Assembly: GCF_029168945.1 (NCBI RefSeq)
Contig: NC_083601.1
Span: 19,310,160 to 19,374,159, forward strand
Source: Cannabis sativa
Taxonomy: Eukaryota; Streptophyta; Magnoliopsida; Rosales; Cannabaceae
Length of the DNA stretch: 64,000 bases
Reading direction: 5' to 3'
A model generated the notes under the pieces. The model worked only from the letters and a program-made list of their open reading frames with translations, was not told the DNA's origin and made no database searches. Position 1 is the first letter of the stretch; each line of letters begins with the position of its first letter. Of this stretch, positions 1 through 11,311 are shown in pieces. The position numbers were made by a program, and so were the translations under genes.

Positions 1-1552
1 ACATGAGCGCCACCGCGCTTAACTCTATGTGCAATCTACAGTCTTACCTGATGTCCCGCAAACGTGTAGATTCCAAATCCTCGGGTGCTCTTGACCAAGT
101 GTCGGTAGTCCTAGTCACAATATCTGGGATTTTCAAATATAGAGTCAATCCCTAACTCCACTTTCACATAATATAACATTTGGCATTTAAATCACATATA
201 TTCACATAGAGCTCGGAACGAGCTTTCCAATGATATATAGAACTCCCAAAACGGAGTTCGGATCATAAAGTTATGAGGATTCGAATAACGCGTTTGAATC
301 TACCCAAAAACGAAGGTTGTGCCGCGACACTTGGGCTCGAATCCCAGGCCACAAAATAGGGGCGGGCCATGACGCCCAAAAGCAGGGCCGCGGCCCCTGA
401 GTTCCAAACCCAGAAAACCTCCATTTTCCTGCTCAAAAATTCAAGCCAAAACACACCAATTCATGCCCAAAACCTAATCAAACTCTCAAACCATCAAATA
501 GGTTTATAATAATTATTCAGAGAGTAGAAACACACATTCCATACATCAAAATTCAACAATATAGACCATCAAAGTTCAGATTAAAGAACACAAAGGTTAG
601 GCTCCAAACATTGAGTTAAGTCCCACAAATTCAAGCTCAAACACAACATAAAATTCTCAGCTGAAAAACAGAATTAAAGCACCAACCTAACCTCAAAAAT
701 CTCTCCGAAACACATCACAAAGCATTCAACTCCAATCCTCTAACACAATTAAGCATAGCACATCAAAATCACACTAACTTCTACACACATGCATCTCAAG
801 AACATTTACCACAAATTCCATGTTTAATCAACTTCAATTCAGCAACAACAACTTAGAATTAAAGTACTAGAACACTACCTCAAGCCTCTAGCAAGAAAGT
901 CAAGCTTTAGCACCTTAAAAATCCAAGCTTGAACATCAATCAAAACCAATTTGAAGAGGATGCAAATCAAAAGACAAAAGAGAGGGAAGTAGAAGGGGGT
1001 TAGGTCTAGGGGCTGAATAACACCAGAAAATAAATCCCTAATTTGCCAAAAATTCCTTTTTGTTAATAATAAGCCAAAAAGCCAAAATGACAATATTGCC
1101 CCTAGGGCCACCAAACCTCAAAAGCATGAAACAAGGGTAAGAATGTCATTATCACATAACACATCATTAAATTAATTTTCAGATTATACACATATTAATA
1201 AAATGCCAATAAATAATTCCCAAAACTATATTTCGACCCCGAACACGGTTCGACCCAAAATACCCAGTTGTGACTATACCGCTCCAACTTGTCAGAACAC
1301 ACCTGAAAAAAGACATAACATGTATAATATATAATAATATAGTCCATAAGCACGTAAATAAATTAAATTCACAATTTTACCCTTCTCGTGTCAAAATTAC
1401 TAAAATGCCCCTGGCTCACCATCGGGGTCTTAACATGTCATATCTCATATTAATTCACATATAATAGATTATATAATAATATAATTCCATGATAATACGC
1501 AATTATCTAGTTAGGTTTTGCTAATCTATTTTTTAATCTTAGGGTATTATAA
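1..1552 (-). mobile_element. 3' LTR of a minus-strand Ty3/gypsy element (cut by window edge)
   Basis: This region lies directly downstream, in the minus orientation, of the gypsy integrase/chromodomain remnant at 1586-3187 and has no coding similarity of its own. A polypyrimidine run at about 1555-1564 reads as a purine tract (GGAGGGG) on the minus strand, the expected polypurine tract just before a 3' LTR. The far end of the LTR is outside the window. The short ORFs inside (263-454, 875-1114) are typical LTR shadows. The exact LTR start is uncertain by a few bases because the expected TG appears mutated. Confidence 0.7.
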
Positions 1553-1585
1553 TTACCCCTCCTTATAGAAATTTCGTCCCAAAAT

Positions 1586-3187
1586 TTACCTGAACAACTC
1601 CGGGTATTTCTGCTGCATATTTGTCTCGAGTTCCCAGGTTGCCTCTTCCACTTTACTATTCCTCCATAATACTTTTACCAGTGCAATCGTCTTGTTTCTC
1701 AAGACCTTCTCTCTTTTGTCGAGTATTTGCACCAGTTGTTCCTCATAAGATAAATCTGGCTGAAGTTCCAATGCTTCATAACTCAGAATCTGGGACGAAT
1801 TTGAGACATACTTCTGAAGCATTGAAACAGGGAACACATCATGTACAACTGCCAGCGCTAGGGGCATAGCCAACCTGTACGCTACTTACCCTATCCTCTC
1901 GAGGATTTCAAAAGGTCCAATGAACCTTGGGTTAAGCTTCCCTTTCTTAGCAAAGCGTTTAATGCCTTTCATCGACAATATTCGGGGAAACACCATGTCC
2001 CCGATCTAAAAATCAATATCCTGACGCTTTGGATCAGCATAACTCTTTTGTCTGCTCTGAGTCGCGAGCATTCACGCTCTGATTTTATCAACTGCCTCAC
2101 TTGTTCTCTGAATAGCCTCGGGACCCAAGAATTTTCTTTCACCCACTTCATCCCAGTGAATAGGTGATCTACATTTTCTTCCGTATAAAAGCTCATAAGG
2201 GGCCATCCCGATTGTTGCCTCATAGTTGTTATTGTACGAGAACTCGATCAAGAAAAGGTACTTTACCCATGATCCTTCAAACTCAAGCACACATGCCCGT
2301 AACATGTCTTCTAAGATATGAATAGTCCTTTTGGATTGTCCATACGTCTGAGGATAAAATGTTGTGCTAAAATTTAACTGAGTACCCATAGCTCGATGTA
2401 GACTCTCCCAGAATCTTGATATAAATTTTGAATCTCTATCCGAAATAATGGACTTTGGGACACCATGAAAACGGACAATTTCTCTAACATATAACTCAGC
2501 ATACTGATCAATGGAGAAGTTCGTCCGAACAGGCAAGAAGTACGCTGACTTTGTAAACCTGTCCACTATTACCCGCACGGAGTCGTACTATCCCGTGGCT
2601 CTAGGTAATCCTACCACGAAGTCCATAGCAATATCTTCCCATTTCTACTTCAGAATATTCAGTGGCTGCAGCAACCCTACAGGTCTTTGATGTTCAGCTT
2701 TTACTTGCTAACACGTAAGACACTTAGCAACATACTCAGCGATGTCATTCTTCATGCCTGGCCACCAAAACATGGCCTTTAGGTCCTGATACACTTTGTT
2801 GACCCTGGATGAACTGAATAAGGAGTTGTATGAGACTCATTCATAATCTCTCTTTTAATACCATCATCCATAGGCACAGAAACACGATTCGTAAATTGTA
2901 ATATTCCCGTTTCATCCACTATAAAGTCACCAGTCTTCCCAGCCGAAACCCTATCTCGAGATTTCACTAACTCTGGATCTTGCAATTGTGCTTCTCTGGT
3001 TCGCTCTAAAAGAGTAGATTGCAAGGTGATATTAGCCAATTGCCCTACAACCAGCTCGATATTAGCTTGGGTCATCTCATTTGCTAACTGTTGGGAGATT
3101 TGTTTCACAGTATTCATCTGACTCTGCCCCTTTCTAGTCAAAGGCATCGGCAACCACGTTGGCTTTACCAGGGTGACATTAGCCAAC
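1586..3187 (-). pseudogene. Ty3/gypsy chromovirus (Tekay-like) pol remnant: RNase H end, integrase, chromodomain
   Basis: The order on the minus strand is that of a plant chromovirus. At about 3186-3120 is the end of RNase H (motif PGKANVVADALTRKG, read across a frame change). Between about 2940 and 2780 is the pre-integrase segment (DETGILQF, then a His-rich stretch). At 2578-2072 is the integrase core (VDRFTKSAYFLPV, then SDRDSKFISRFW, then the YPQT.GQSKR segment, where the usual ER is altered). At 1873-1586 is a chromodomain-like tail (RNKTIALVKVLWRN, EEATWELE, YPELF). Several frameshifts and stops separate the pieces, so no functional polyprotein is possible. Reverse transcriptase, protease and gag are missing; the element stops at 3187 where LINE sequence begins. 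The Tekay/Del assignment rests on the chromodomain sequence style and is from family knowledge. Confidence 0.88.
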
Positions 3188-3189
3188 CC

Positions 3190-3800
3190 TTAATTTAGGG
3201 CCTTGATATGGTAACTACCATCTCTATGATTATCCCAAGTGAAAAGATCTCCTTTAACAAAAAGTTCAATTAAATCGTAGGCATTAACCAAATTAGAGAT
3301 AAACCGGGCAAATTGATCCTTACCCCTACTACCAACCTGATCCAAGTCCGTCATAACAAAATTGGCGTCCTCAAGTATCAACCACGGACCTCCAAAAAAA
3401 TCACCCAAGTTCATCATATCAGACCAGAACTCTTTCTTCTTATGAAAATATAGAAGTCCATACACGCATGAAAGAAGACACGAGTTGTGATTCGGGTTAG
3501 AGTAATCAGTGTCAGACATCTGGTTCAAAGTAACCCTCACACTTCAAAGATAAAACCAGACTTCCAGGCCATAAGAATTCCCCCAGCAGTACCGACAGAA
3601 GGAACAACTATATTGAAATGAAAATGTAAATTGTTTAGGATACGTACCAACAAGGTAGTATCAAATTCAAGTTCCCTAAGAAACTGGAAATCTAGAAACC
3701 ACGACCGAACTAGGGATTTTATTTAAAGAACTGCAAAGGAATTTCTCGAACCTCTACAGTTCTAGGCAACTCCAATCATGGCTCGAGGCTTCCAACAAAC
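3190..3800 (-). pseudogene. LINE (L1-type) endonuclease fragment
   Basis: Minus-strand translation gives the N-terminal half of a plant LINE ORF2 endonuclease. First comes the degenerate start (HDWSCLEL, about 3780), then VVPSVGTAGGILMAWKSGF (about 3610-3550), then GPWLILEDANFVM (about 3390-3350), then DLFTWDNHRDGSYH (about 3240-3200). These are the GGI-AW, GDFN-like and FTW blocks of the AP-endonuclease fold; the normally conserved GDFN is here EDANF. Stops and at least one frame change occur upstream of 3540. Reverse transcriptase is absent because the sequence passes directly into gypsy sequence at about 3187. Confidence 0.85.
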
Positions 3801-3939
3801 GAGAACCAGAAGTAGAGCAACCCTTAGCACTCAGACCCAAACAAAATAAACATCACAATACAACCCAAAAATCCCAACAACTAATAACAAAGCACCACTA
3901 CTTAAGCCACGAAACCCCCAAAAAACGGAATATAAAACC

Positions 3940-4372
3940 TGTAACGTCCCCGCTTCAAGCCTCCATTGGGCCCTTACACCCACGAAATGAATGGCTCTTA
4001 TACACGAGTACGTCACTCTGGCTGCTTCATGGAATGACGACTGACCCTACAGACCAACACGAGTATTTCCAGCGTGCTTTGTCCTCACTCGCACGCTTCC
4101 TAGGAAAACTTCCTAGGAGGTCACCCATCCTGAAATTACCCCAAGTCAAGCACACTTAACTGTGGAGTTCTTTCGTGATTGGCTACCGAAAAATAAGATG
4201 CACCTTGTTGATATAGGTAGCATCAATCAATCCATTTAAGCTCTCTTCAACTGTGTAGCCACATACCTACACAGTCTCAAAATCATCACACTTGACCTTC
4301 CCCAGGCGATGTGGGATTGCACAGTTTACCTAGTATTTCCCCTTACGGATCACGGGACTACTGACTGTCACA
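3940..4372 (-). repeat. Cassandra 3' LTR
   Basis: This is the 433-bp terminal repeat nearest the window start, 3' in the minus orientation because the polypurine tract adjoins it. It is the same length as the partner LTR at 4443-4875 and differs by scattered substitutions, many of them C/T or G/A. Confidence 0.93.
4112..4170 (-). promoter_or_regulatory. 5S rRNA-derived internal promoter block in Cassandra LTR (second copy 4615-4673)
   Basis: On the minus strand the block reads GAACTCCACAGTTAAGTG, then TGCTTG, then GGATGGGTGACCTCC, the order and sequence of the A-box and C-box side of plant 5S rRNA. The central spacer is diverged. In Cassandra this block is known to act as an RNA polymerase III promoter. 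It is not a functional 5S gene because the 5' third of 5S RNA is not recognisable. Confidence 0.85.
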
Positions 4373-4442
4373 ATCACCCCCTTACGGGGTCCGACGTCCT
4401 CATCGACCACACTTTCGGCTGGGTCAAGGCTCTGATACCATT

Positions 4443-4875
4443 TGTAACGTCCCCGTTTCAAGCCTCCATTGAGCCCTTACACCCACGGAATGAATGGCTC
4501 TTATACACGAGTACGTCACTCTAGCTGCTTCATGGATCGATGACTGGCCCTACAGACCAACACGAGTGTTTTCAGCGTGCTTTGTCCTCACTCGCACACT
4601 TCCTAGGAAAACTTCCCAGGAGGTCACCCATCCTGAAATTACCCCAGGTCAAGCACACTTAACCGTGGAGTTCTTTCGTGATGGGCTACCGAAAAACAAG
4701 ATGTACCTTGTTGATATAGGTAGTACCAATCAATCCATTTAAGCTCTCTTCAACTGTGTAGTCCCATACCTACAGAGTCTCAGAATCATCACACTTGACC
4801 TTCCCCAGACGATATGGGATTGCACAGTTTACCTCGTATTTCCCCTTACGGATCACGGGACTACTGACTGTCACA
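4443..4875 (-). repeat. Cassandra 5' LTR
   Basis: This is the 433-bp terminal repeat adjoining the primer-binding site, hence the 5' LTR in the minus orientation. It retains the 5S-like promoter block at 4615-4673. Confidence 0.93.
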
Positions 4876-4880
4876 AAACC

Positions 4881-5420
4881 CTTACCAATCACAAATTAGA
4901 TCCGAATAGGAAAGTTTCAGGCGGATGGAGACCAAAATCGACGCCAAAAGAAAAAAAAATCAGAGACAGTGACATAATCAAACCAGAAGCAGGCCATCCA
5001 ACCCAGAAACCCCCTAATCAAGCTTTAAGAACCAGGACGAGTTCTGTTCTAGACTAAGTGGAAGAGAAGCTTGAAACAAAACGCACTAAAACCCCAAGAC
5101 CAACACTAGCCACCACAAAAGGACCACCGGGAAAAACAGCTGGAAAGCCCTACGAGGACTCCTAGGTCGAATGGAATCGAAAGGTTGAGAAACCCACTAG
5201 AGAATAGGGAGCGTTTCGAAGAGAGAACACTTTGAGCAACCAAAAGCATCAAGCCCCTCTAAAAAGAACAACGACCTAAGGACAACTCAAAGCATGCTGG
5301 TGGTCTTGAACGGCTCGAAGACAAATTCAAAAGGCGATTTTCACAGAGAAAGCAAGGCGATTCAAAATCGCACTTCAAACAAAGAGGAAAAGGTTTTGTG
5401 TACAATGTTTGTTTGATCAT
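4881..5420 (-). other. Probable upstream part of the LINE (ORF1/5' region), decayed
   Basis: This sequence continues the LINE on the other side of the Cassandra insertion; removing the TRIM and one AAACC copy joins it to 3541-3939. No open frame or confident motif is visible. The assignment rests on continuity and orientation only. Confidence 0.4.
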
Positions 5421-5451
5421 CCTATGACTTTATTTCCAATTTATACTAGTA

Positions 5452-5892
5452 AGAGCATCTTCATTGATAGAAAGCTAAAATATAACTCATTTAACAAAAA
5501 GTATACTCCAATGGGTGCCAAAAAGTAATTTAAATTTGACACATAGCAAATTTTGTACCAAATTTGGCACAACATTTGCTATGATGTAAAATTTACATCA
5601 TAATAAATGCACTACTTTTTATTATATTTATGTCATTTGTATTATTTTATTAGTATAATTAACTATAACATTAAATTATGAAGCACTTTATATTATTATT
5701 TTATTGTTTTACATAATAAATAATAATAAAATTGATATTAAATTTATTAGTTTTATTTTTTTAATAAAAATATTAATTAAGTGTATTAAATTTTACAATT
5801 GTGTAGTAGAGCACAATGCTAAAATTTAGTGTAAATTTACCACAAAATTACTTTTTGTGCTAAATATAGCACAATTTTTATGAAGATGTTCT
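5452..5892. mobile_element. MITE with TIR AGAGCATCTTCAT
   Basis: The left end AGAGCATCTTCAT (5452-5464) and right end ATGAAGATGTTCT (5880-5892) are inverted copies matching at 12 of 13 positions. The 441-bp interior is AT-rich and non-coding, with shorter internal inverted repeats (for example around TTTGGCACAA at 5565). The end sequence and interior resemble the split MITE at 12143-13582, so both probably belong to one family. Confidence 0.65.
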
Positions 5893-5899
5893 GAGCTTA

Positions 5900-6270
5900 T
5901 TTTCCAATTTGAAATTGTATCCAAAAACTTTTCTCTGTTATAAATATTAATAATTATGTGGATGTCCAAATCTTTTATTTATTACCATGAATTGTAATCA
6001 ACATTCCTCTTTTCCTTAGTTTCCCTTTTTCTTAGTTTCTTAATATCTCACTCTTGTATTTGTATAAATAGGGGTTCGCCCCATTGGAATAAAGAACTCA
6101 GAAATTCTCATTCACTTTCTCTTTCTCTCTTCATCTTCTTTCTTCTCATCTACTTTATATTATTTTATATTATTTTATAACATTCTCTATTTTTTCGACA
6201 ATTTTATCCAAAACTTTACGATGAAATTGGACACAGCTCACCTATTTTTTTTTTTTTTTTTTTTTTTGAT
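5900..6270 (+). other. Possible LTR fragment followed by a T tract
   Basis: A TATA-like TATAAATAGGGG at about 6062 is followed by a pyrimidine-rich leader (6110-6160), which looks like the U3/R part of a small copia-type LTR. No matching partner, primer-binding site or duplication is visible. A run of more than 20 T follows at about 6247-6268. Nothing else is recognisable here. Confidence 0.3.
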
Positions 6271-6682
6271 AGCAAAACGGCATGTTGGACATATGACATC
6301 CTTTCATTTAATGATTATAAGAAACCCCAAATACTGAGAGTAAAGTTATCAATTTCATTGTTCGTTGTTCAAAGAGAGAAAGCAAAGTTACGTGTGTACT
6401 TAAGAAAAAAAAAATCTTTATTATTAATGGAGTACAATAGTACAAAATAAATTGTTCCAAAAGGAAAAAAAAAACTTACAAAATAATACAACTCACTTGT
6501 CGTTTTCCCATAAAGAAATTTACATGTATAATCAAAGATTCCCTGAAAGGCTGAAACCAAGGTATATAAGGTAAAAACTCACTCGCTCACTCAATATCAT
6601 ACAACAGACACAAACACACACACACTTATATATATACGTCTCTGTGTCTTAGTTTTTTTTCTTGAAAAAAGTGTCTTAGTTA

Positions 6683-8612
6683 TTAAGTTTCCATAATGTT
6701 GAAGGAGAATTTGGATAACAATTGTGGGACCCCTGATATTATCTGTCCATATGTCTACATAACACAACAGCAAGAACATCAAAAGAAATAAAGAAGACAT
6801 ATGACATGAGTTAGTACCATGCACACGAAACACAAGTACTTAACTTGAATATTTAGAAATTAGGATAAAAAGAGCAAATTAGATCTCATGAGCTTAGAAG
6901 TATAGTAAAAGTAGTTTGTTTGGTTGGTTACCTTGTGATTTTCATGAATCTGGCACAAAGGAACCGCAAGCAATTTGAGATTTTTCGGTACGATAAACTC
7001 TTGACTTTCAGGCAACTTTACAAGGTAAAGTTTTGTGCATTCCTATACAAAGAGAAACATATATAAATCAGAACTTGAAGCAAAATACATGACTGAGAAG
7101 AGCAATTAAGTACCTTAGGCTTTTTAATATTATGTGACAAGTATGGATAGAGCAATGTTTCAAAGTCCGGCTTCCACCACTTTCCAAGGAATTCTCCAAC
7201 CTAAACATGACATGACAAATTGACAATTGTATTCAGTTTTTGAGATAATAAGAAACATTAATATGATATGTGTAAAAGAAAAAATTATGGTGTTATACCT
7301 CCCATTCTGTACCATCACCATTTTCGTTCCCCGACAGCTTCCTTGACAACTTGCGTTTCAATCCATTAATCTCTGAAGAGAATCAAACATTTATGGTAGT
7401 AAATCCTAATTAAGATTTTGAACATACCAAAGCCAGTCGCCATATGATTTACCTGATTCTCCAGGTCTTAACCGACCCCCCGGAAGCTTAAAGATGGAGT
7501 TTCTTATTTGCAAAAGCAGCATATGAGGATGTTTAAACAGCTCCACCTGACATATCAACAATTAAATTTCTTCAAATGAAAAAGAGAAAGTAAAGTTTTT
7601 TCCCACCAAGAATTTTTGTTTTACTTCTTTTTCAAGATTTCCAGTTTGAGCTAATAAAAGGAATTAGCCAACAATTTTTTCCTCATAAGAGAGTTATAAT
7701 AGACCAACTGCTAACTACCTTCAAATTCAAAGCTAAACACAAGGTGAATTTAAGGGCAACCAAATATAATTTCCAAATAATATGGTAGTCAGGATAATCA
7801 ATTGTGTTAAATTACCTCTTCAGTGAGTCTTTACCCTCATTTATTTTCCTAAACTGTACTGAAAATATTTCCTAAATTTGACCAAACAAACATATATAGT
7901 CTTACTATGTACAACTTCCGTTAACAGTGTCAGGTTATTAATTTAAATCCATAATTAAAACTTCAAAGTGAAGAGGGAAGAGTAATTCTGCTTAAACATA
8001 AGGGCCATCTACTAATGAAATATCTAACTTCTTCTCTGCAGCACAATTCTTCTTGCAACTTAAACTGTTCATTAAAAGAAAACAATTTAACAAAAAATTA
8101 CAATTATACAAGATTGTGAAACTTTAATAAGTATTCAAATCCTATCAAATCAGTACAAAAATATAAAGGTAATTTAATCCAGCAAGCAACATATTACCTC
8201 TAAAAAAACTTTAAAATTTTAATTTAAACAATAAATAAATAAAAGTATGGAACCAACCAGAATAACTGCTTCTACACAAGTCCTCAATCCATGAGCAGAA
8301 TAGCTACAAACAATATAATAATCAAACATCAAACTTTTAAAATTTAGTTAATAAAAAAAAAAAAAGAAACCCAATTAATAAGTAAAGGAGAGCATAATAA
8401 TACTTGGATTTTAATCTCCGAACACGATCAGCCATGGTCTCATCCTTGGAGAGAATTGCCTCTTTGGACCCAAAATAGTAGCTACTCAAAGGGTATATAT
8501 CTATTACAAGACTCTGAATCTGACTCCGACTCTGACTCTGAATCCCTCTTCTGCTATTTTCCCGATTGTCACCGTCACCGTTCTCAAGGAATTCAAACAC
8601 TGCATCACCCAT
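6683..8612 (-). CDS. CFIS1: Pre-mRNA cleavage factor Im 25 kDa subunit (NUDT21/CFIS1-like)
   Basis: Seven minus-strand exons join to a 693-nt reading frame (230 aa): 8612-8404, 8303-8258, 7546-7453, 7372-7299, 7200-7114, 7042-6932, 6754-6683, all with GT-AG introns and consistent phase. The protein has an acidic and Gln/Ser-rich start, then IYPLSSYYFGSKEA (residues 39-52), LKSNYSAHGLRTCVEAVI (67-84), the Nudix-fold block KLPGGRLRPGE (105-115), KPKECTKLYLVKLPES (168-183) and the conserved end LLSKFSFNIME (219-229). CFIm25 binds UGUA elements upstream of poly(A) sites as part of nuclear cleavage factor I; its Nudix box lacks the catalytic glutamates (here LKRKLSRKL), so it is an RNA-binding, non-hydrolysing fold. 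By my recollection it is closer to Arabidopsis CFIS1 than CFIS2. The start at MGDAV is chosen by family fit; an in-frame ATG exists 18 codons upstream (8666). Confidence 0.95.
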
Positions 8613-9340
8613 ATCTCTGAATATTCTCCAAAAGACCCAAAAGATGGCTCCAAAATTTGTACACAAAGAAGGTAAAAAGTTGAGAAAGAGAGAGATAATA
8701 TTAAATGGAAATGGAAAGAAGAAGAAGAAGAATTAAACGTGGCTTTTACTACACAGTGCTTGCTGTGTCGGACTGACTCGACCACTCTGGAACGTGGCGT
8801 TCCCAGATAGCTCTGGAGGCTTTATTTTATACAAAGAAAAATGGTCAATCAATAGTCAAACGGAACGTATTGGGCTTCTTTACTTACTGGGCTGTATAAT
8901 CCTGTATAGTATAGTATGTACTTTTGGGCCTACTTTTGGTACTTTTAATGTGGGCCCTGGGCCCAGTTTTAGACCCAATAAAAGGAAAATGAACAGTTCG
9001 TACGTACGTAGTGTAGGCTTTATGATTCTGGACTTTGATTTCTAATGCTTAAAAGCCTGAAAACTACTTTCGTCGTAACCCATACCCAGCTTAAGTTAAA
9101 TTTAACGTACACACCCCCCCCCCCCCCCCCAAAAAAAAAACAATTCAAGAAATATATAGAATTTTTTTCTGCCTTAAAAAGTTCTTATAAATTATAACTT
9201 GGAAGCTAAGTGAAGTAAATAATGTGTAAACTAGCTCCTTTGCTTTAATGTGATGAAAGCAAAACAAGACCATCTCCGTACCAAATACAATAGAACATCT
9301 CTAAGGGAATAGGTATATTTGGTGTTATGGTGAAAAAAAT
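8613..9340. other. 5' region of the CFIS1-like gene and intergenic DNA
   Basis: Bases 8613 to about 8790 are the probable 5' UTR and core promoter of the minus-strand gene, with a GAA-rich run on the plus strand (about 8717-8733). Beyond it is non-coding DNA containing a homopolymer junction at 9114-9140: 17 C followed by 10 A. I see no gene here; short ORFs are not supported by any motif. Confidence 0.5.
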
Positions 9341-9344
9341 TACG

Positions 9345-9816
9345 TGGCGTTTGGTAACACTTTTTTAATTAGTTTTCTGTTTTTAAAAGTAAAAAAGTGA
9401 AAATATTTTTAAAAAATATGTTATATAAAACTGTTTTTACTTTTTAATTTTCAAATTGAGAATCAAAATTTTAAAAATTAAAAAAAAAATCACTTTCAAT
9501 ATTTTTTTAAAACAGTTTTTTTTCTTAATCAATATTTTGGACTTCGATCAGACCCGGACCCAAATTGCCTCACGGCCCTGGAGCTAAACTCAGCCTCTGA
9601 CCTGAACCCGAATCCAACCCCGTACCTAGACCCGACGTAAATAAAATCAAAAACTGAATATAAAAATAAACTTTACGAAACACACTTTTGTTTTTTGTTT
9701 TTAAAATTGAAAAACAAAAGTAGTTGCAGAACGTATTTTTGTTTTTTAAAAACAAAAATTTTACTTTCATTTTTTGATTAAAAAATTAGAAAACAAAAGT
9801 GTTACCAAACGACACA
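9345..9816. mobile_element. Non-autonomous DNA transposon with TIR around GCGTTTGGTAACAC
   Basis: The left end GGCGTTTGGTAACACTTTT (from about 9346) and right end AAAAGTGTTACCAAACGACA (about 9795-9814) are inverted copies with one or two differences, and the inverted similarity extends inward through A/T-rich sequence. The middle (9540-9650) is more GC-rich and non-coding. No transposase is present. Outside the element a near-identical segment (AATAGGTATATTTGG at about 9309; AATAGGGATATTTGG at about 9823) occurs on both sides as a direct repeat, too far from the tips to be a simple target duplication. Confidence 0.6.
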
Positions 9817-9849
9817 TTTGTTAATAGGGATATTTGGTTTGCAATTATA

Positions 9850-10299
9850 TTTGGGAAATTTCATTAAAATAAGAAAAAAAAAAATTTACCACATATCTAA
9901 AAATATTTCTCAAAATAATTGATAGCAATCTATAATTAGTTTATTTTTACATACGCATTCTACCCCTTTCAATTAAAAAACATCTCTCTCTTTAGATCTA
10001 AAGAGAAACCCCCTGAAGCCCTAAGTTCCCTTCCCGTCATTTTCGCCACCACTGGAAGTCCCCCCACCAAAGCCCTAAGTTCTTTCAGTGCCACCTTTTC
10101 TTCTCCCATCTCTTGAAGCCCCAAATTCAAAAGCACACACGCCTTATGATTCTTACATGTCCTCACCGTCAACAACACACTGAACTAGTGTCTTAAAGGC
10201 CGAAAACCACCGATCCTTATCTGTTGTCGCCACTACTGAGAAGATGAACCAGAGAACAACAATCTGCAACAATTTTTTATTATTATTTTAACAACTATT
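9850..10299. other. Non-coding stretch, nothing recognised
   Basis: The first part is AT-rich and the second part (9960-10250) is more GC-rich and pyrimidine-rich. The minus-strand ORF at 9969-10178 has no recognisable motif. The copia fragment begins abruptly at about 10300. Confidence 0.4.
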
Positions 10300-11031
10300 A
10301 GCTTTTATGGCAGTGAATACTTTGATAATCCTCACATGTACAGATTAATTGTAGGAGCATTACAGTATCTCACCATCACCAGACCAGAATTGTCATATAG
10401 TGTGAACAAAGTATGTCAATTCATGGAAAAACCACTTCATTCCCACTGGCTTGCTGTCAAAAGGATACTTTGATATGTTACAGGCACTATACACTATGGA
10501 CTTCATCTCACAAAGCCTCAACATCTTGAAATCAAAGCCTACTGTGATGCTGATTGGGCTACTGATATTGATGACAAAAGATCAACTTCTGGATTTGCCA
10601 TTTTCTTTGGATCAAATCTCATTGCTTGGAAGTCTCAAAAACAACATACCATTTCAAGATCCAGCACAGAAACTGAATATCGAAGCTTAGCTAATGTTGT
10701 GGCTGAAATTGCCTGGCTTCAGTCTCTGTTCTCTGAGCTTCACATTCAACTTAATCATCCTCCCACTGTTTGGTGTGACAATCTGAGTATGGTTTTGCTC
10801 ACTGCAAAACCCGTTCTCCATGCTCGCACCAAACATATCGAACTTGACTTGTACTTTGTCAAAAGAAAGGCTCAAAATCGACAAATTATTGTCAAACATG
10901 TTCCAGCAACAGATCAACTTGTAGATGGATTCACAAAAGCAATATCGAGCCAAAACTTCAGTCATTTTCGAGCCAACTCACCATTGCTGACACCACCAAT
11001 GCTGAGTTTGCGGGGGAGTGTTAAGAGTTGA
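10300..11031 (+). pseudogene. Ty1/copia pol C-terminus (RNase H), 5'-truncated
   Basis: One frame (codon start 10321) reads through the end of the RT domain and RNase [21 protein letters not shown], then YCDADWATDIDDKRSTSGFA, then SSTETEYRSLANVVAEI, then WCDNLSMVLLTAKPVLH, then RTKHIELDLYFVK, and a C-terminal LVDGFTKAIS. A single in-frame TGA at 10471-10473 replaces the usual Arg codon of the KRILRYV motif, which fits C-to-T decay of CGA. The element is truncated at its left end near 10300, losing gag, protease, integrase and most of RT. Confidence 0.92.
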
Positions 11032-11311
11032 CAGTTGTACTTTACTGTTATGTTAGTTACATAATTAACTAACTTTCTATTAGTTAGTTAGTTGTTAGCT
11101 TTCAGTTGTAACTGTTTTGTGCTTTGTTACTAAAACTCTTGTATAAATATTGTACAACTGTGATCAATAATAATTGAGCTCTTTCATGATATCTTTCATT
11201 TTCTTCATTTTTCTCTTTTCTCTCTTTTCTCAGTTCTTAGATTTTCTTTACTGTTAGTGTTGTTTGTTCGATCTCAAGTTTCAATGTCTAGGAGATTCAA
11301 CTCTCCTCACA
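11019..11311 (+). mobile_element. 3' LTR of the truncated copia element, with polypurine tract
   Basis: A GGGGGAG polypurine tract (11012-11018) directly precedes TGTTAAGAGTTGACAG, a typical copia LTR start. The LTR carries a TATA-like TATAAATATTG (about 11141) and ends near CTCCTCACA at 11309-11311. The last codons of the pol frame run into it. There is no 5' LTR. Confidence 0.8.

Larger units (their letters stand above)
3940..4875 (-). mobile_element. Cassandra-type TRIM retrotransposon, structurally intact
   Basis: Two 433-bp direct repeats (3940-4372 and 4443-4875) start TGTAACGTCCCC and end TGTCACA and surround only 70 bp. A 5-bp target-site duplication AAACC is perfect on both sides (3935-3939 and 4876-4880). 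On the minus strand the internal part begins with a primer-binding site TGGTATCAGAGC (complement of 4429-4440), matching initiator-Met tRNA, two bases from the LTR, and ends with a polypurine tract (complement of 4373-4384). Each LTR contains a 5S-rRNA-derived block. These are the defining traits of Cassandra, a non-autonomous retrotransposon with no coding capacity that is mobilised in trans. It lies inside LINE sequence. Confidence 0.95.

Noticed and set aside
4112..4170. 5S rRNA gene
   Set aside because: Only the promoter-side half of 5S is recognisable and it sits inside an LTR pair with target duplications, so it is Cassandra and not an rRNA gene.
6369..6833. Minus-strand ORFs downstream of and overlapping the last CFIS1-like exon
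   Set aside because: They are in wrong frames relative to the terminal exon (6754-6683) and fall in the 3' UTR or an intron.
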